Below are positions 37,601 to 51,571 of a DNA stretch of 64,000 nt, in pieces; within the stretch, counting starts at the first letter, position 1; every line of letters starts with the position of its first letter. Position numbers and translations under genes: made by a program. Below the pieces are notes generated by a model. It was not told the origin of the DNA and did not search any database. It saw nothing but the letters and a program-made list of their open reading frames with translations. Source of the stretch: Bugulina stolonifera (taxonomy: Eukaryota; Bryozoa; Gymnolaemata; Cheilostomatida; Bugulidae); assembly GCA_935421135.1 (NCBI GenBank), contig OW285187.1, positions 30,505,818-30,569,817 of the forward strand. Reading direction: 5' to 3'.

Positions 37601-40600
37601 CAAAACCAGTTTCCTCAGCGCCATATGCCAGATCCTTAGCTAGTAAACCCTGACTAAACCGAACTTTGATAGGTCTCTCATCACTTTTAGGAGTGTCAAG
37701 GTAATCCGACATATCTGTAAAAGAGTAAATCACTATATTGAAGCTCAGGCTAAAAGCAACTGAATACAACATAAAAGCAGTAAAACATGAACTACATGAT
37801 GTAATGTGGGCAAATCTGTGCAAGAAATTTCAGCACCCTGTACTCCATCTTATGTAGAAATAAACAGTCATTTTTACTTACATACACTACACTAAAATCT
37901 ATACTGTACTATGAATATACTCATTATATAGTGTACATGCATCGCTGCAGCGAGAAAAATAGTCTCAAATATACTCTTACAGAAAATTGCTCCTAATACC
38001 TGACAACTGCTGGGCTTGAAATTCGTCATAGTACATGTTTCCTTTGTCCTGGTTGTGAAGAGAAGCTAATGCCACTTTGGCCACCATACCATCATCTGAC
38101 GTCTGCAACCCAACCTCTATACCACATAGTCTGAACAAGGTCACCGCTACCTAAATTTATGTACAGTTATATGCAATATGTATTACAGTGCTGTTACAGT
38201 AACACAAATTAAAGGTTGAAGATGAAAGTAGAATATGATAAATCGGGAGTCCCTTACGAGCTGCTTGGGTCTGTCAGCCATATTGGCGCTGAAAAGAGAT
38301 TCCTGCTCATCATCATTCAGACCTCGAGACTGAGTTGAGAATGCAGCTTCCTCTTCCTGTGCGGAGATCTCAGCGAACATGTCGTAGTCATCGGACAAAG
38401 CAGATGTAAGGGATAGGGTGTCCCAGCTATCTGGGTCATCTGATACTTTGTTAAATGGTTTCTTCACTTTACTGGTAACCTACAGTACAAGCAGAGCAGC
38501 GTATAAACATGTGCCTTTGGAATAGCACTTAAGAGAATTCATGTAGACTTGTAAACTTTTTTATCAATAGAATAGTGATGAATATAATAATATATTCAGT
38601 AAAAAGCTGCTTTTTTGGAGTATATTAACTTGCCTTAGTTCTTGGACAATACTGTTATAATTATGTCGATACATTGTAAAGTAAGCAGTCACCTTGCTGA
38701 ATGCAGAGGAAATCCTGTTTCCAATAGCACTTTCTGAAGGAGGCAGAAGATGATTTGAGTTCTTCTTCACTGCTGCGGAGTCGGGATTTGTGTTGTGATA
38801 GAACGTTGACCTCTCCAGATGAATATCGGCATCCATTGAAGCGGTGAAGGACGAGCCAGTAACCACACTAGCTATACCAGAGTCAGAGCCGATCGGACTT
38901 GCACTCAGAGTGGATACAGTTACATCTACAGCAGTATTCAGGGAACCAGTGCAATTACATGGGTGCAGGATAATGTACCCAAAGTCATTAGTGCAATACA
39001 GGCAGAGGAGTTGAAGATAGAGAGCAGTAATTACTACAATGCTCATTTTCATGTTATTCTCACTTACCAGGTTCATCATGTTCAGCTGTTGGCAGTATGA
39101 TATCTATCTTCTCTTCTTCACAGTTACTCTGAGCTACAGGCATTGTATTAACCATGTTATTACATGTGTGCATTGAGATATCCCATAACATTGTTTTCAT
39201 AAAGTCAGATAAACAATTCCCGTCATACAGTAAAATAAAGCACCAAACCAAAATGTTGGTAGGCTAATGTAAAGAACATGACTTGTGTACAATATAGAAA
39301 TTGCATCTGAAACTTGGCTTTGGCACATACATGTACAAATGAGCAAAACAACCAGTAACATAGGAATGTAGTTGTACTTGACTAAACATTATCACTGTTA
39401 AAAATTTGGAGAGCGCAACCAGAATAAGCATCACTTACACGTTGCTAACATTTACACAATTACTAACATGATGGTAATTTGTACACTAGTAAAACCTCAA
39501 ATATGTCAAGCAACTGATCACATGTGAAGGTGATTGGAAGTCACTGCCATGTAGCCATATACAATGTACCTACCAGCAGGTTGAGCAGGACATGGTGGAG
39601 ACACAGATGTACTCGTGGGAAGTTCAATATCAGCTTGAGAACTGAGGGTCTCCAAGCTACCCACCCTCACAGCTCTGCTACTGCTGGCATGCAAGTCTGG
39701 CTTAGCTAACAGAGCAAACTGGATCTCCTTCACCAGTAGTATAACTGTAAACATGATACATACATATACATTCATGGAGTATATTATAGGATATGTAGAT
39801 AATACATGTACAATTAACACAATATACTATTGTAAAACGTGCACTATACATGCATGTTGCTGCAGTAGCTCTCTCAGTAAACTATATAGGTTATGAATTG
39901 CACATATACTGTAAGTACATAAATCACTGAAGAGGTTGAGGTGTGCACAGCAGAGTAAGCCAGAATTTGAAGAAACTTGTAAGGTAAGGAGATAAAAGAT
40001 AAAATAGCAGCAATGCAGCATAACCTATTTGTTCACAATTTTACATAATAGTATGTAGTAAATAAATTATGGCTTCAAAAGTTCAGCTACATAGCAGTTG
40101 CAATTTCATGAAACCAGATGGGTGTGGTCAGTGAGCTTGGAATTCCACCAGCAAAACACACAGTTACGTAAAAAAACTTTATATATAACATTAAACTCCG
40201 GTAACAAGGTAATGAGAAAACATAATGTTATGCCAACGGGTACAGATGGAATATTAAAATCGTTAGACGGGAAGATGGAATAGCAATAGAAATAGATGGG
40301 TATAGAAAGGGATGAGATATAAAGAGCCACAGCTGGGTTGGCCCATGCTATGTTGTGTTTCAACTGCATTTACCACTCTTATCAGAGACAGGATTGTCTG
40401 AAAGTGATATTAGAACATACAGAAAACTATTTACACACTAGAAACTAACAGATGATCATTCATAGCAGAAGCAGAAGGAACAGATTTGATTATTCAAGCT
40501 GCCATCACTTCTACAAATGTATACATGTATAACAAGGTGGTGTGGTGGTAGTGTTCCAATGCATGCGTGTTTGGCTCCCATTAGAGATTCCATTCCATTC

Positions 40601-43600
40601 TGCCTTACACATTAGATTAATAGAAGAAAAAAACAAACATGCATGTTAGTCAAGCTGGTAAAATAGATGAATTGATTACTACACCGATAGCAGACAAGCA
40701 GCTACAAAACGAATACAACATCAATCCCAAGGAAGATACTATTTCCCTACTGCATTAGCTTTAGCATTAGTATTAGTAGTCATCTTTTCTTGGTCTAGTA
40801 TTACTAGAATAGGCAATAGACTGGTGTGTAGTAGTAAAAAATGTTTCTAATACTATTATAGGCCTACTATTATGCATCGAGTTCCAAATGCAATGTACAT
40901 GTACCACACATAGCATCTTACACTCATATGATTGCTAAGGAGATCAAAACTAATGTTCAGCACACAGGGTAGCTAGCAGCAGAGTCATCTAATCAAGGAA
41001 CAGTAGCTGTGATATACTCAGATATGCTACATGTACACTGCATATAGAACATTGGTGTGAACTAGTTAAATTTAGTGATTGAATATACATGTATCAAGGT
41101 TAGTGTTATGTCCTTGAATACATAATGTCCATGTACATTACTACTGATTATCTTCAATCATGTGATGAGATGAACTGTAAACCCAAACAATGAGTGATGA
41201 CGATAATATAATAATTACATGTATATAGATGAATTCAAAGACACCAAACTAACTTTGGAGTTGTCACTCCAGTTATTGGAAACAAGAAAGCATTCCTATA
41301 TTGTTTCCTACATTGTACAGCTCACCACAACTATATTATGTACTGTACCTGTGGAAGACTCTATGTCTGGCAGTATGCCAATCTGGCCTCCCTTACTAAC
41401 GAGTTCTTTGTGCATCTTAACCTCTTCCGCTATCTTGTCCCCCATTTCTGAGAACGAATCAGCCAGTCGCATGAGGAAACAGTACTGGTAGTGATTCAGT
41501 TGAGCACATATTTTAGCACCAATATTTATGAGCACGCTCATGTGAGCCTCTTTAGACACGTATTTCTCTGATTTAATACAGTTCTCATCCCCATGGCCCC
41601 GTTCACCTGCGGCAGGGGTAGATGACTCAGCATTTAATGGCTCTGCTAACCATATCACTATTGGAAAAGATTCTAAAAAGGAAACTGGTCGGTTACCAGA
41701 GTTTTTCACTCCAGTAAACTCCATCCAAAACTGTTCTAACTCGATAGAAGTCACTTCTATGTTTGTTTGTTGAGGATATTTGCTATCAGTGCCTACAGCC
41801 ACATATGACACACGGTCACTGTAAGCATATTCAGAGTGTAGAGATGATATCAGCTTCATATCACTGGTCGTATCATTAGGAAAGCTAGCAGAGCGTGATA
41901 AACTGAGATTTTCATAATTTGATAGCAACGTCTGGTGATCAGTAAGGGAAACTCGTTTACTCTGTAGGGCTGTGTGATTGTTTGTGATAACTACTTTAGA
42001 TATGAGGAGCTGCAATGTGTCAGGACGATCGTGCTGGAACTCTGGAACTGTACCAACAACAGGAAGGACAATCTGAAAGAAAGAAGAAACAATCTGTACT
42101 TTCTCTGGAGTAACAATTACATAATATCACATTATAAAACTTAAAAGCAATTACATGTTGTAAATATGGCATATTGAGTAAAAGCAGTGATTCTGCATAT
42201 GGGTACATGTAACAGAAATATATGTACCTGTAGATAAACAATTGCATAAACAGGTATGTATATGATAGCATTGTAAAGCTTAGCTGGGGTATTAGTATCA
42301 CCTTAGGCATGAGGGCTTCCAACCTCAATTCCATTCTTTCTTTCTTCTGGTCTGTATCAATGGGAAGAGCTTTGAGCAATTCGTCCTGTACACCAAACAA
42401 TATTTACCATTACATACTATAAATTGGTGACATCCCGATATAGCATACTCACCCTGCCTCACTCAGTTAGACCTGCTAGAGTTGAAGACTTACATGTAGC
42501 CTCTGTGATGAACAACACACTTCAATAATTATTTATGACATTGGGTGTGCCGTAACACAACTAAAAATGTGCATTAGTGAGGAAACTGATTCACGTCTGA
42601 ACTAATACCAACAAACTCTCAACAAAATAGGTAATTGAGGAAATACAAGTAAATGTATTAGTTATATACCTGTTTCCTCGCCTAAAACAATGAGCTACAG
42701 AGTATTATATTTACACTGTCATAGTTCAAGGAATATTATAAACCTATGGCACTATATTCATTAGCCTATTGGTATATAGAATGATTACCACTAAACTAAA
42801 ATGGGGTTTTGGGGCCAATTGGTACATCACTTCTTATTGTAAAGAAATATTAGATTTGCTAGCCAATAGCCTCTTACTTCAGCCATGGGTGATTTTCTCA
42901 AAATACCATGGTAAGTGGTCAGAACAGCAGGCTTGTTCGGAGTTGTTTTCTCAATATAAATATACAAATTCTTGTTCTACATGAGAAGGCAACTCCAAGT
43001 GAAAATGGATTAGAAATAGTTGGAAATATGAGCGTTTTGTGAGAAGACTAACAATTAATGAGTTCAATAAAGGTTTACTTAGTAGATTTTTATGCTAAAA
43101 TAGAGATCAGTGTTCTATACGTACCACATCCTTTGCTATGCTGAGAGCAAACGAGTTGAACCAGGTTATAGTGTAGGTGTCTACCGATAGTTTGATTGGG
43201 TTGATACGAATGTATGCATTGGGGCACGGAGCTAAAACATGAAAATACAAATATAACATACACTAATACAGTAAATACAATGAATATAATCACCATAAGC
43301 TTTGTAATTGGGCAATAGGGTTAGGGATCACAAATAGAGAAGACAATATTACCACACACTTCAGCTTTAGTGGAAAATCAATCCTAGGTAACCTCTCTCC
43401 ACTTTTGCCATTGAAGTGATGTGACAAACTCTAAGTTTTAACTAAATGAGTTCTGGTCACATGACTTGAGTCTGAGATCTTCTACTGTTTCTAAATAGCT
43501 ACTACAAGAAGACGTTTGCGGGTTTAACTTACTTGGTAATGATGTTTTGCTGTCAAAGAAATATTCTGTATGCTCCAGATGTATCGCTGACATTTCTGTG

Positions 43601-46600
43601 GGGAGGAACAGCGCTTTCTTGTCCGACATCAACAGCTTTGCAGGACGGTTGATTTGAGACTTATCATTAGATGTTGTTGTTATAAAAAAGTCTTCTATGG
43701 TTAACATTGTGAGCCTATAAAGAATTAGATAACAGTGAAACATAAGAAAGGAACAGCGAGCACAGACCCAGTATTACATGCCACATGTATAACCACATGA
43801 AATTATTGAAGTAGTTGTTTACACAATGGTGTAAGTACCCAATTTGCCGTGCTAATCAGCTATGGATGATAAGGGACTACAGCGACCAAGGTCAGTCTAC
43901 ATGCCATGCAGATGCTGCATAGGAAAAGTGACCACGTATGTATAATGCATATAATACATGTACATGTATATTGTACATCTACTATAAAGTAATATAATAC
44001 ATGGGAGCAGTCAACAATTTTTTATAATACATGTACACGTAGACGTAGGTATAAAGGAGTGTTGACTGTTCTCTGTAGAAAGGCTTGCAATATTATACTT
44101 TCAAGAGTTGTCTGCTCATATGTATTGCTAACACTACAATACAGGGAAATGTTATAAATCTTATGTACATGTACATGTACATATAAAACAATATAATAGA
44201 AAATTAAAGAGTTTACCTTTCTACCAGCTTCGATACGATTGTTTCAGGGCTGCCATGTTTCTTGATGTCTATTAGTTCACTTTTTTGATCAAGTCGTAAC
44301 TGTTGAGTGTAGTTATTGATCAACTCCGAGGTCCATTCGTCTCTCCCTGCCATGTTATCATCATACCTCTGCCACGACTTTCGATTTTCTCCTAAATTAC
44401 GACAATCATCATATGTAACAAACACATACTGGGTTATTGGTGGAGTAGGAAACACATTATAAGCGTAGAACAACAGCATTGTGGTCGAATTGTGCTGAAA
44501 GTGCTCTGCAAATGATAAAAAAGAAAACCTCAACTTACACTTTGATATGCTAAAATAGATTATTCGGTGTTACCATTGTAGTGCATTAACATAAAGTTAT
44601 GTTAGGGAATGGCATGCACTACCAGCATTACATTCACTCCACATACTAGATGGGAGCCAAACTAGTATTACAAGTATGACAGAGACCTGATAGCTGATTG
44701 GTTAACTGAGAGAACTAATACAACTTAGTACAGCAGATGACTATCAATAGTATAGCTAACCAATGAAACGGGGAAAGATGTCGGTATATTGGGAGTTATG
44801 TTCTCTACATGCCCTTATTTTGGTAAGCTGTACATATATATTTTACTATAATCATCCATTATGTTATGAGATACAATGAATCAACAGAATTTGGACAAAA
44901 AATAATAGCTAAAAATAAAGAAAGAGGGCAGTAGCTATAGCATTTGTGTTGACGCCTGGGCAACTGGACTGATATTGATAGCATTATACAATACATGTTA
45001 TACACTGTAGTAGATCTGCATTGTCTAAAATACAGATGAGTAAATACATGATACTAACCCACTGCCCTCATTGGATAGTGACTGACTAGTAGCTTCATGA
45101 TTGCAATGCCAACAGCTCCACCATCTACTAACCGATTCCGGTTCTCCACTGAAATTATCAACAGCATGCACATGTGAGCACAAAGTTTGCTAGTCTGTAA
45201 CATGTGTGCCAGAAAAGGTTCATCTTATTTTATAATATGATAACATCAGACATTCTTCAGTTGGGTAAGAAATAGCAAATAAATTTAGAACTCGGCTTCA
45301 TAACTTGTATTATGTTATTAGTAGTGGTTATTAGTATGTTGTTATTATCATATAATCATGACGTTAGTAATGGTTACAATAGGAGTGCATGTAACATAGA
45401 TGACTAATATTGATTGCAACTGACTAAACTTATGTAATTCTGCAATGATAAGTATGCGTGGAGATCAAAATATTGCTTAAAATACAGAGTTGTCCTCTCC
45501 AGAATTCGATAGAAAAGAGAGGACAACTTCACATGATGATAAACTATAACTCATGACTACCCATAAATATATAACAGCAAAACTTATACAAATAAAAATA
45601 GTAAGCCAACCATTGACATCATCACATAAATGTAGATCTACCCTGCCCGTCTGCACATGGTAAGACGACTCCACTATATCATATTTACTGAACAGAGCGG
45701 AGAAGGGTGAATGAGACTGAGAAGATTTGCTCTGTCCAGAATGCTTATTGTCAGCCTGACGTTGTTTCTAAAATACAGTTAAAATTGGAAGAAATTAAAT
45801 TTAAATTCCAACAACGTAGAAAGTGATATGTGAATTCTAATATACCTTTTAACATTAACATACAAAAGAGTAGTCTTAGAAACGCACCCATTTCACATAT
45901 CAAAACGTAATGTAACAGGCAAAATATTTTACACTCCCATATTTATACTTGTATCACCCATAGCATTGCATACGGACATGAACATGTGACCTACAAGTTC
46001 ACTACATGAACAAGGTTTATACATACATACAGGAAGAGACGGTATTGACTATCATATCATATGGTTTCTAGAAGGATTATGCATGAGTAGATTATTTAAA
46101 AGTTTTATAACTATTCAGATGGCTCATTTTGTTAACTATTAATCACTGATTAGTAGATTAGCATAATGAGATTATCTACCAACAGGCCTACTATACTAAC
46201 TCAAGGTAACAAGGTTGGTTCATGGCCTGATTTACCTGCAACTTCTGAGCTGCATTCTGTTTACTCTGTTCATTAGCTTTATCAATACTATCCTTCATGT
46301 GTTTAGCAAAGACAACTGCAGCTTTCATCTGAGAATCAGTGATGATCCACAGCAAATCATCCATTAGGAACTGTAGCTTTGTAGCCACAGTAGAGCAGTC
46401 TACAAGTATCACAAACAAGAGCATATCAGAGTGTTCTATCTACTGACATGTGTTTCATTGTGCAGACTGTGACAGTATTATAACAGAGATATCTTACTAG
46501 ATATACTAGAAGATAAACAGATATAAGATAAGGGACTTGCACTGTAGATAATACTGTAGACACACTGTAATCAGTGTGCATGCTGCTAACCGTATGGACT

Positions 46601-49600
46601 TTCTAATCCATAACAACATGTACATTATAAACAAGAACAAACAAGGTTAATCTTACTTGTCCTCATTAAACAGTAGAATTATAACCACTTGATAGATTAT
46701 TCCTATAACATGGAGCTACTGTAGCTAATAACATTGAAGTTGGTGTAGGTACTGTATGTTACAGTATTCAATTCATTTACTGCTAGGTTTCCATACTTTA
46801 GTTTTTTTTTAAAATGAAAGCTAGTAGCATAATCACATCATAACCTTGAAATAATGGCATTGTAGTCATTATATTATTCACATTCATACATCATCATGTC
46901 CTTGGCATGATTCTGTTGAATAAATCATCATATTAGCCTCTGAATGTAATATTGTTATATTTAAGGACAATAACCTGGTAGGCACTAGAGTGCACATATA
47001 TATACATGTAGTAAGAGTACTATTATGAAGTGAAGGAATACCTGGAACAGGGGCTAAAGATAGAACTCACCAGAGTACCTCTTCTTAACACATATACGTA
47101 TTTTACTCTGATTGGTGATGAGTCTAAGAGGAGTGGTCTGTTTTACATCATCGGCTACCATACAGTCTGCCTCTACCTTTAAAGTCTGCCAGCTTATCTC
47201 CTTGAATGTCAGTAACAGATCCCTGTGTTTCTCACTTATTCTTGTATACTGAAGGTCTGAGGCTGTCCTCCAGGTAGGGGTTGTTGATTGGATGATGATT
47301 CTAGACAGCTAGAAGGAGCCGAAAGTAGCATATAAACTTGTATGTGAATCTAATCATTATAGGTGCTGGGCAATAGTCATACAATGTACTTCACCACCAG
47401 AGTCCATAATCTTAGCAGTGAGAATGACAAAACAGATGATTCCATTAGTAACATCACGCCACTTACAGCATTCAAGTTTTTACATAATAACAAATAGAAA
47501 TCACAAACGTATTGCATAGCAAAACTGAATCAGTAATACAAGGTCTAGTGGATGGTACTAGTGTATGCCTATTCTACTTGTTATTTGTCAGGGATGGCTG
47601 CAATTATATTCCCTACTAAAACATTGCTTGGCACTATAAGGTAGCAAAGGACAGCTCAACACTCAATATAATGAAAGCATAGGACCTGACTGAACCCCTA
47701 GTTGAAAAACACTCTGATTGAACAGTAGGCTTAATAATCATTACTTTACAAGCAGTGGGAGCAGTGGTGCACTGACAGCTACATGTATGTACAGGCTTGG
47801 GTTTAGCACCATAAGGGTAGAAGCACCAGCATGCATATGATATAGTATCCATCGTGGTATATTACTAACTAATGTGAACCACACTGTTAGTAGTACACCA
47901 CGGTGTATCTCTGTGAACTACATCTAATAAACGAATAAATTCAAAAATAAGGAGAAAATCCACTACAAGTTCCACAAAGAGTAATATTATAGGGGCAAGT
48001 TACTTTCAGGTAACAGTGAAATAGAATGAATAAGAACTACCAGCATGTTGAGAATAATAAGCCAATGAATCCGCTGATAACTGCAAAGTCATTGTACCAT
48101 TGTACTAAAATAATACTTAGTACATTGTATATATGCAGTGGGATAAACTCCGTACGTGAAATTTGTCACATGAATCTTAGCGGCTAAATGGTGAGTTCAC
48201 TCCCACCAGCTCTCACGGCAGCAGCATATGCCTAGCTTCATATAATACCCAGGGAGTAGTAGGTCAGGAAGACAATAATGCAGTGTACTGCACCATTACA
48301 GAGTACTCACATTTAGAGTGGCCTGGAAAGCCTTGGAGGTGAAGCTAATATTGACAGCATTGATGTGTAGGTACATGCCATCCACAACTCTATCTCCAAA
48401 CCCATATCTACCACCAGAGCTGCAAACATTGATATAAAGATTGGAAAGCTATAAACAGAAAATACTGCATTATGGGATTTCCAGGAAGCAGAGAGTTTGG
48501 TGAGAGTCAATATGGGAGTGTTGGTGACACAATAGACTACCTGTAGCTCGGTAATCCAGAGGAATTGTCAGGCTGCCGAAGTTCCTCACACATCTCCATA
48601 GATATGTCTATCTCATCCAGGAACTGTTCAATACAATACATACGTTTTAGTACATGACTGTCATTGTATCATCCACCAATGGGTGAAGAGTGTAACAAAC
48701 ACTCTACCAATATTTCGGTCTCACTCACTCACTCACCTACCTAATACATGATTTTAATGTATGTTTGTATATTATAGTTTTCATTATCACATTTGGGTTC
48801 ATTATGTTTTATTCTATTGAATGTTAACATTGAGCAGCTAAGGTCAAAACAGAGATGATGAAAATAGTTGCTTACCAGTTGAATAGGCTGTGATTTAAGT
48901 TTACTCCACTGGATCTACAGAGAAAGCAAAATATAAAAAGATATAACCATTCAATCAAATGCAGACAAAAGATTGCCTATAACCTATACTGAAAACTATC
49001 ATTTCTTCAGCTGCAGATGTACCCAGTTTCAAAATTAACAACATGCATCTTATTTCACCCATATCAGACACCCAGGGTTATCAAATAGGTACACACAATA
49101 ATAACTAGATAAATTAACATATTGCTATGATGTGATAGTAGGTTCATATTTATATATAAATTCTGAGCCTATATTGTCCGTGAACGGGTTATACAATCGA
49201 ACTGTAACAAGATAGAAACTTTCCATAGGTGTAAATAGCAACTATATAATATATATATAATATGTATATAATGTAGTCTAGAGTGTATTATAAATTTATG
49301 GGATTTCATATTTATATATAGTTTTTGTATTTGATACAATATCATTAGCTGGTGTTAGAGCATGTCCGACCAGCTACTTATATAAGTAATATACTGGAAA
49401 TTACATGTACATGTACATAACACAAATATACAGAATAATATACTCTAAATACTGCCATTCTCTTACCTTTATGTTAACCTTATTACATACAGCTTTTCTC
49501 AAATACAACCAGGTAGGTAGATCCATAAGCTCCATCAATGTTTCCTCATTTAGCTCCAAATGAGTAAGTTCCCCTTCTCCTTTCAGAGTGCTTATTTGTA

Positions 49601-49905
49601 TTTTGTCGGGAGAGAGATTCTTGGTGAATCTATGGTATTCAATATTATGTTTACTACCTGCATTGTATCTAGAGATTAAAAGGCTGTGAAATCTAAATTC
49701 TTTTTGTATACAGACAAAAATAAAATACTAGGTTGTATAAAGATTCCTAGATAAATCACAGGCTTATCAACATTACACATTGTATGAGTTAAAACAAACT
49801 CTATAAACAAATTAAATGATGATACATAGTTCTAATGGAAAGACGAAGATATCCAACTTACTTGCTAAGATGTTTCACAATCTGGCCTTTTATTAAAGAA
49901 GCCAT
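34694..49905 (-). CDS. BLTP3: bridge-like lipid transfer protein 3 (UHRF1BP1/UHRF1BP1L, SHIP164 type)
   Basis: Twenty-five exons: 49905-49862, 49629-49467, 48914-48876, 48623-48541, 48419-48311, 47308-47071, 46399-46236, 45767-45611, 45148-45059, 44505-44217, 43714-43533, 43231-43125, 42385-42302, 42072-41349, 40397-40374, 39744-39574, 39133-39068, 38925-38693, 38479-38258, 38150-38000, 37714-37461, 37342-37234, 37056-36857, 36118-35975, 34807-34694; 4161 bp, 1386 aa (human about 1440-1464). The N-terminus is a chorein domain (K-N-L-S-P-D-K-I; L-K-G-E-G-E-L; L-P-T-W-L; I-Q-W-S-K-L-K). Later landmarks are L-M-D-D-L-L-W, H-L-E-H-T-E-Y-F-F, L-N-H-Y-Q-Y and a C-terminal coiled coil (exons 23-25). 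Known relatives form a rod with a hydrophobic groove that moves lipids at endosomal contacts. The 24-bp exon 15 is optional: skipping it keeps frame. ORFs on this stretch are fragments of these exons. Confidence 0.95.
34813..35028. repeat. 24-bp minisatellite, 9 copies, at a splice acceptor
   Basis: Nine units of 24 bp (consensus begins agcaacaagaacagtggttc) run from 34813 to 35028. They lie in the last intron of BLTP3 and end 5 bp from the acceptor of its final exon (34807), so the first unit supplies the polypyrimidine tract in minus orientation. Outer units at the 34813 end are the most divergent. Open reading through all frames follows from the multiple-of-3 unit and is not coding evidence. 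Confidence 0.95.
42935..43002. repeat. short hairpin-forming inverted repeat in BLTP3 intron
   Basis: ggagttgttttctca and tgagaaggcaactcc form an imperfect inverted repeat about 40 bp apart, within the intron between exons 12 and 13. It is related to the GTTGTCCTCTC hairpin at 45487. Confidence 0.5.
45487..45528. repeat. hairpin repeat GTTGTCCTCTC...GAGAGGACAAC
   Basis: Eleven-bp perfect arms around a loop of about 20 bp, in the intron between BLTP3 exons 8 and 9. The same arm sequence recurs singly near 13493-13505, 33970-33982 and, altered, at 26565-26580, suggesting a dispersed small foldback family. Confidence 0.65.
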
Positions 49906-50520
49906 GGTTCACCTTGAAAGGGGTTCTTGTTAATTTGCACAAACTTTCGTCCGGGCCTCACATACTAGGGAACCATATCCTACTAGACTTTCACAGATTC
50001 AAATGACTAAATACAGCATGTAATAAAGCGAGAAAATATCATAAATATTCCAGGTTAAAATTATAGAACAGTTCACTATAAGAGTTTTAACAGTTGATTT
50101 TTTGCTTTCAATGCCAGGTGATGAAACCTAATTCTAGTGATTACTGATTAAAGAATGAGCTTAGGTCCACTACCAACATAACCATACAGAAATTAAATCA
50201 CAAAACTGTGTTTTTACAATCGTCACACAATAATCAATTCAATTTAATGAAGATTTGACTGGTCTACTTTGTTCATGCATATTCATTTTAGTCTATGGCT
50301 CAACAACTGAGTCTCCTAATTCTTGGTTAACAAACTGCACTACGTGAAATGCTTTCCTTTTAGTAGATTTAACCTATTCGATTATACTATTAGAATAAAG
50401 TTCAAACTGAGAATGCATTATGTCAAAGTAATTTCCATCAGGTTGAACATTAATATCTGTCAGAAATTAAAATCTTCATTGGAATGTTGAACATAGTCTT
50501 CGGATACAACTGTATGGAAT
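49906..50520. other. 5' flank of BLTP3
   Basis: AT-rich sequence upstream of the BLTP3 start. No exon or distinct promoter motif was recognised. Confidence 0.4.
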
Positions 50521-50521
50521 G

Positions 50522-50810
50522 TTAGGGTGGCACAGTTGTTAGCTAATCAATCGAGAGGCTGTAAGTTCAAACCTTGGCTGTATCACTTCTGGTAAAAAAG
50601 CTTTCTGCAAGCTTTTCACCCCAAAATAAAAATTGGATCAGGACTTATAAACAATGCAAGATGTTGCGTGTAGTGTCTCCATCAAATACGCACATTAAAG
50701 ACCCCCTCTGCTCTGTTATGAAAAGAGAAGGTGGATTCCGGCGAGATATGTGACCTCATCAGTCAAGAGTCATCTGAGGAACTGCTCAGACTCTCACAGT
50801 GAAACAACAA
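50522..50810 (+). mobile_element. tRNA-derived SINE-like element
   Basis: The head at 50522-50585 resembles a degenerate tRNA: box A-like tggcacagttgt (50528-50539) and box B-like agttcaaacctt (about 50564-50575) at normal spacing. The body includes gcacattaaagacccc and ttccggcgagatatgtgacc, GC-richer than the surroundings. Exact ends and target duplications could not be fixed. Confidence 0.55.
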
Positions 50811-51079
50811 AAATATGCTGATACCTGCCATTACTTACAGGCAACATTATCATTAGTGCCCTAATCATTTGCCTTGCACTTACCATGCATTCCTTGACAG
50901 AGAAAGTTATTATGATAATGCTTTACCTGTAAATCTAATGTAACATTTATATTCATGTGAGGGGCGTTTTTAAGTGCAAAGTTATATAGTGGTGTAAGAT
51001 GTGAATCTCCATTCTGAGTTGCATAATCACATTTAAACGGTCTTATATACTTTTACAATACATTGTTAAAATTATAATT

Positions 51080-51562
51080 ATAATAATAAATACATGCATA
51101 TAAATAATTATTTATTATAACTATATTTAATACTATAAATGATTAATAATAGTAAAATTATATATAATAATATTAATTATTATTATATCTATTAATATAA
51201 TAGGCGTATTCGGATATTGCACCGTGCAAGCTTATAAATAGCAATCTGCGGCAATAACAATATATTTTAATCAATAATATAGCGCTAGCTATAACGCAAG
51301 GCAAAGCGTGCCTGGCAATAATAATATAAAGTATATTCACTTAGCGAGGGGATTTTCCTTCACAGCAAGCACTAGTCACGCCTGAACGCTCAAGTTGTAT
51401 TCGGATAGTTAGACCAGTGCTATATGAACCAGTACAGTTTCCAAATACGCCTAATATGATAATATAATTATATTATTAAATATAATAATAATTAATATTA
51501 TTACAAATAGTATTACAAATAATTTATAGTATTAAATATAGTTATAATAAATAATTATTTAA
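51080..51562. repeat. nested palindromic element with AT-rich arms
   Basis: The arms at about 51083-51200 and 51453-51562 are inverted copies of each other (shared block ataattatttattataactatatt on one arm, reverse on the other). Inside them a 250-bp core is bounded by its own inverted ends AGGCGTATTCGGA (51202-51214) and ccaaatacgcct (51441-51452). The core holds gcgctagctataacgcaagg-type sequence and no ORF. This is a foldback-like structure. Confidence 0.7.
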
Positions 51563-51571
51563 TATACATGT

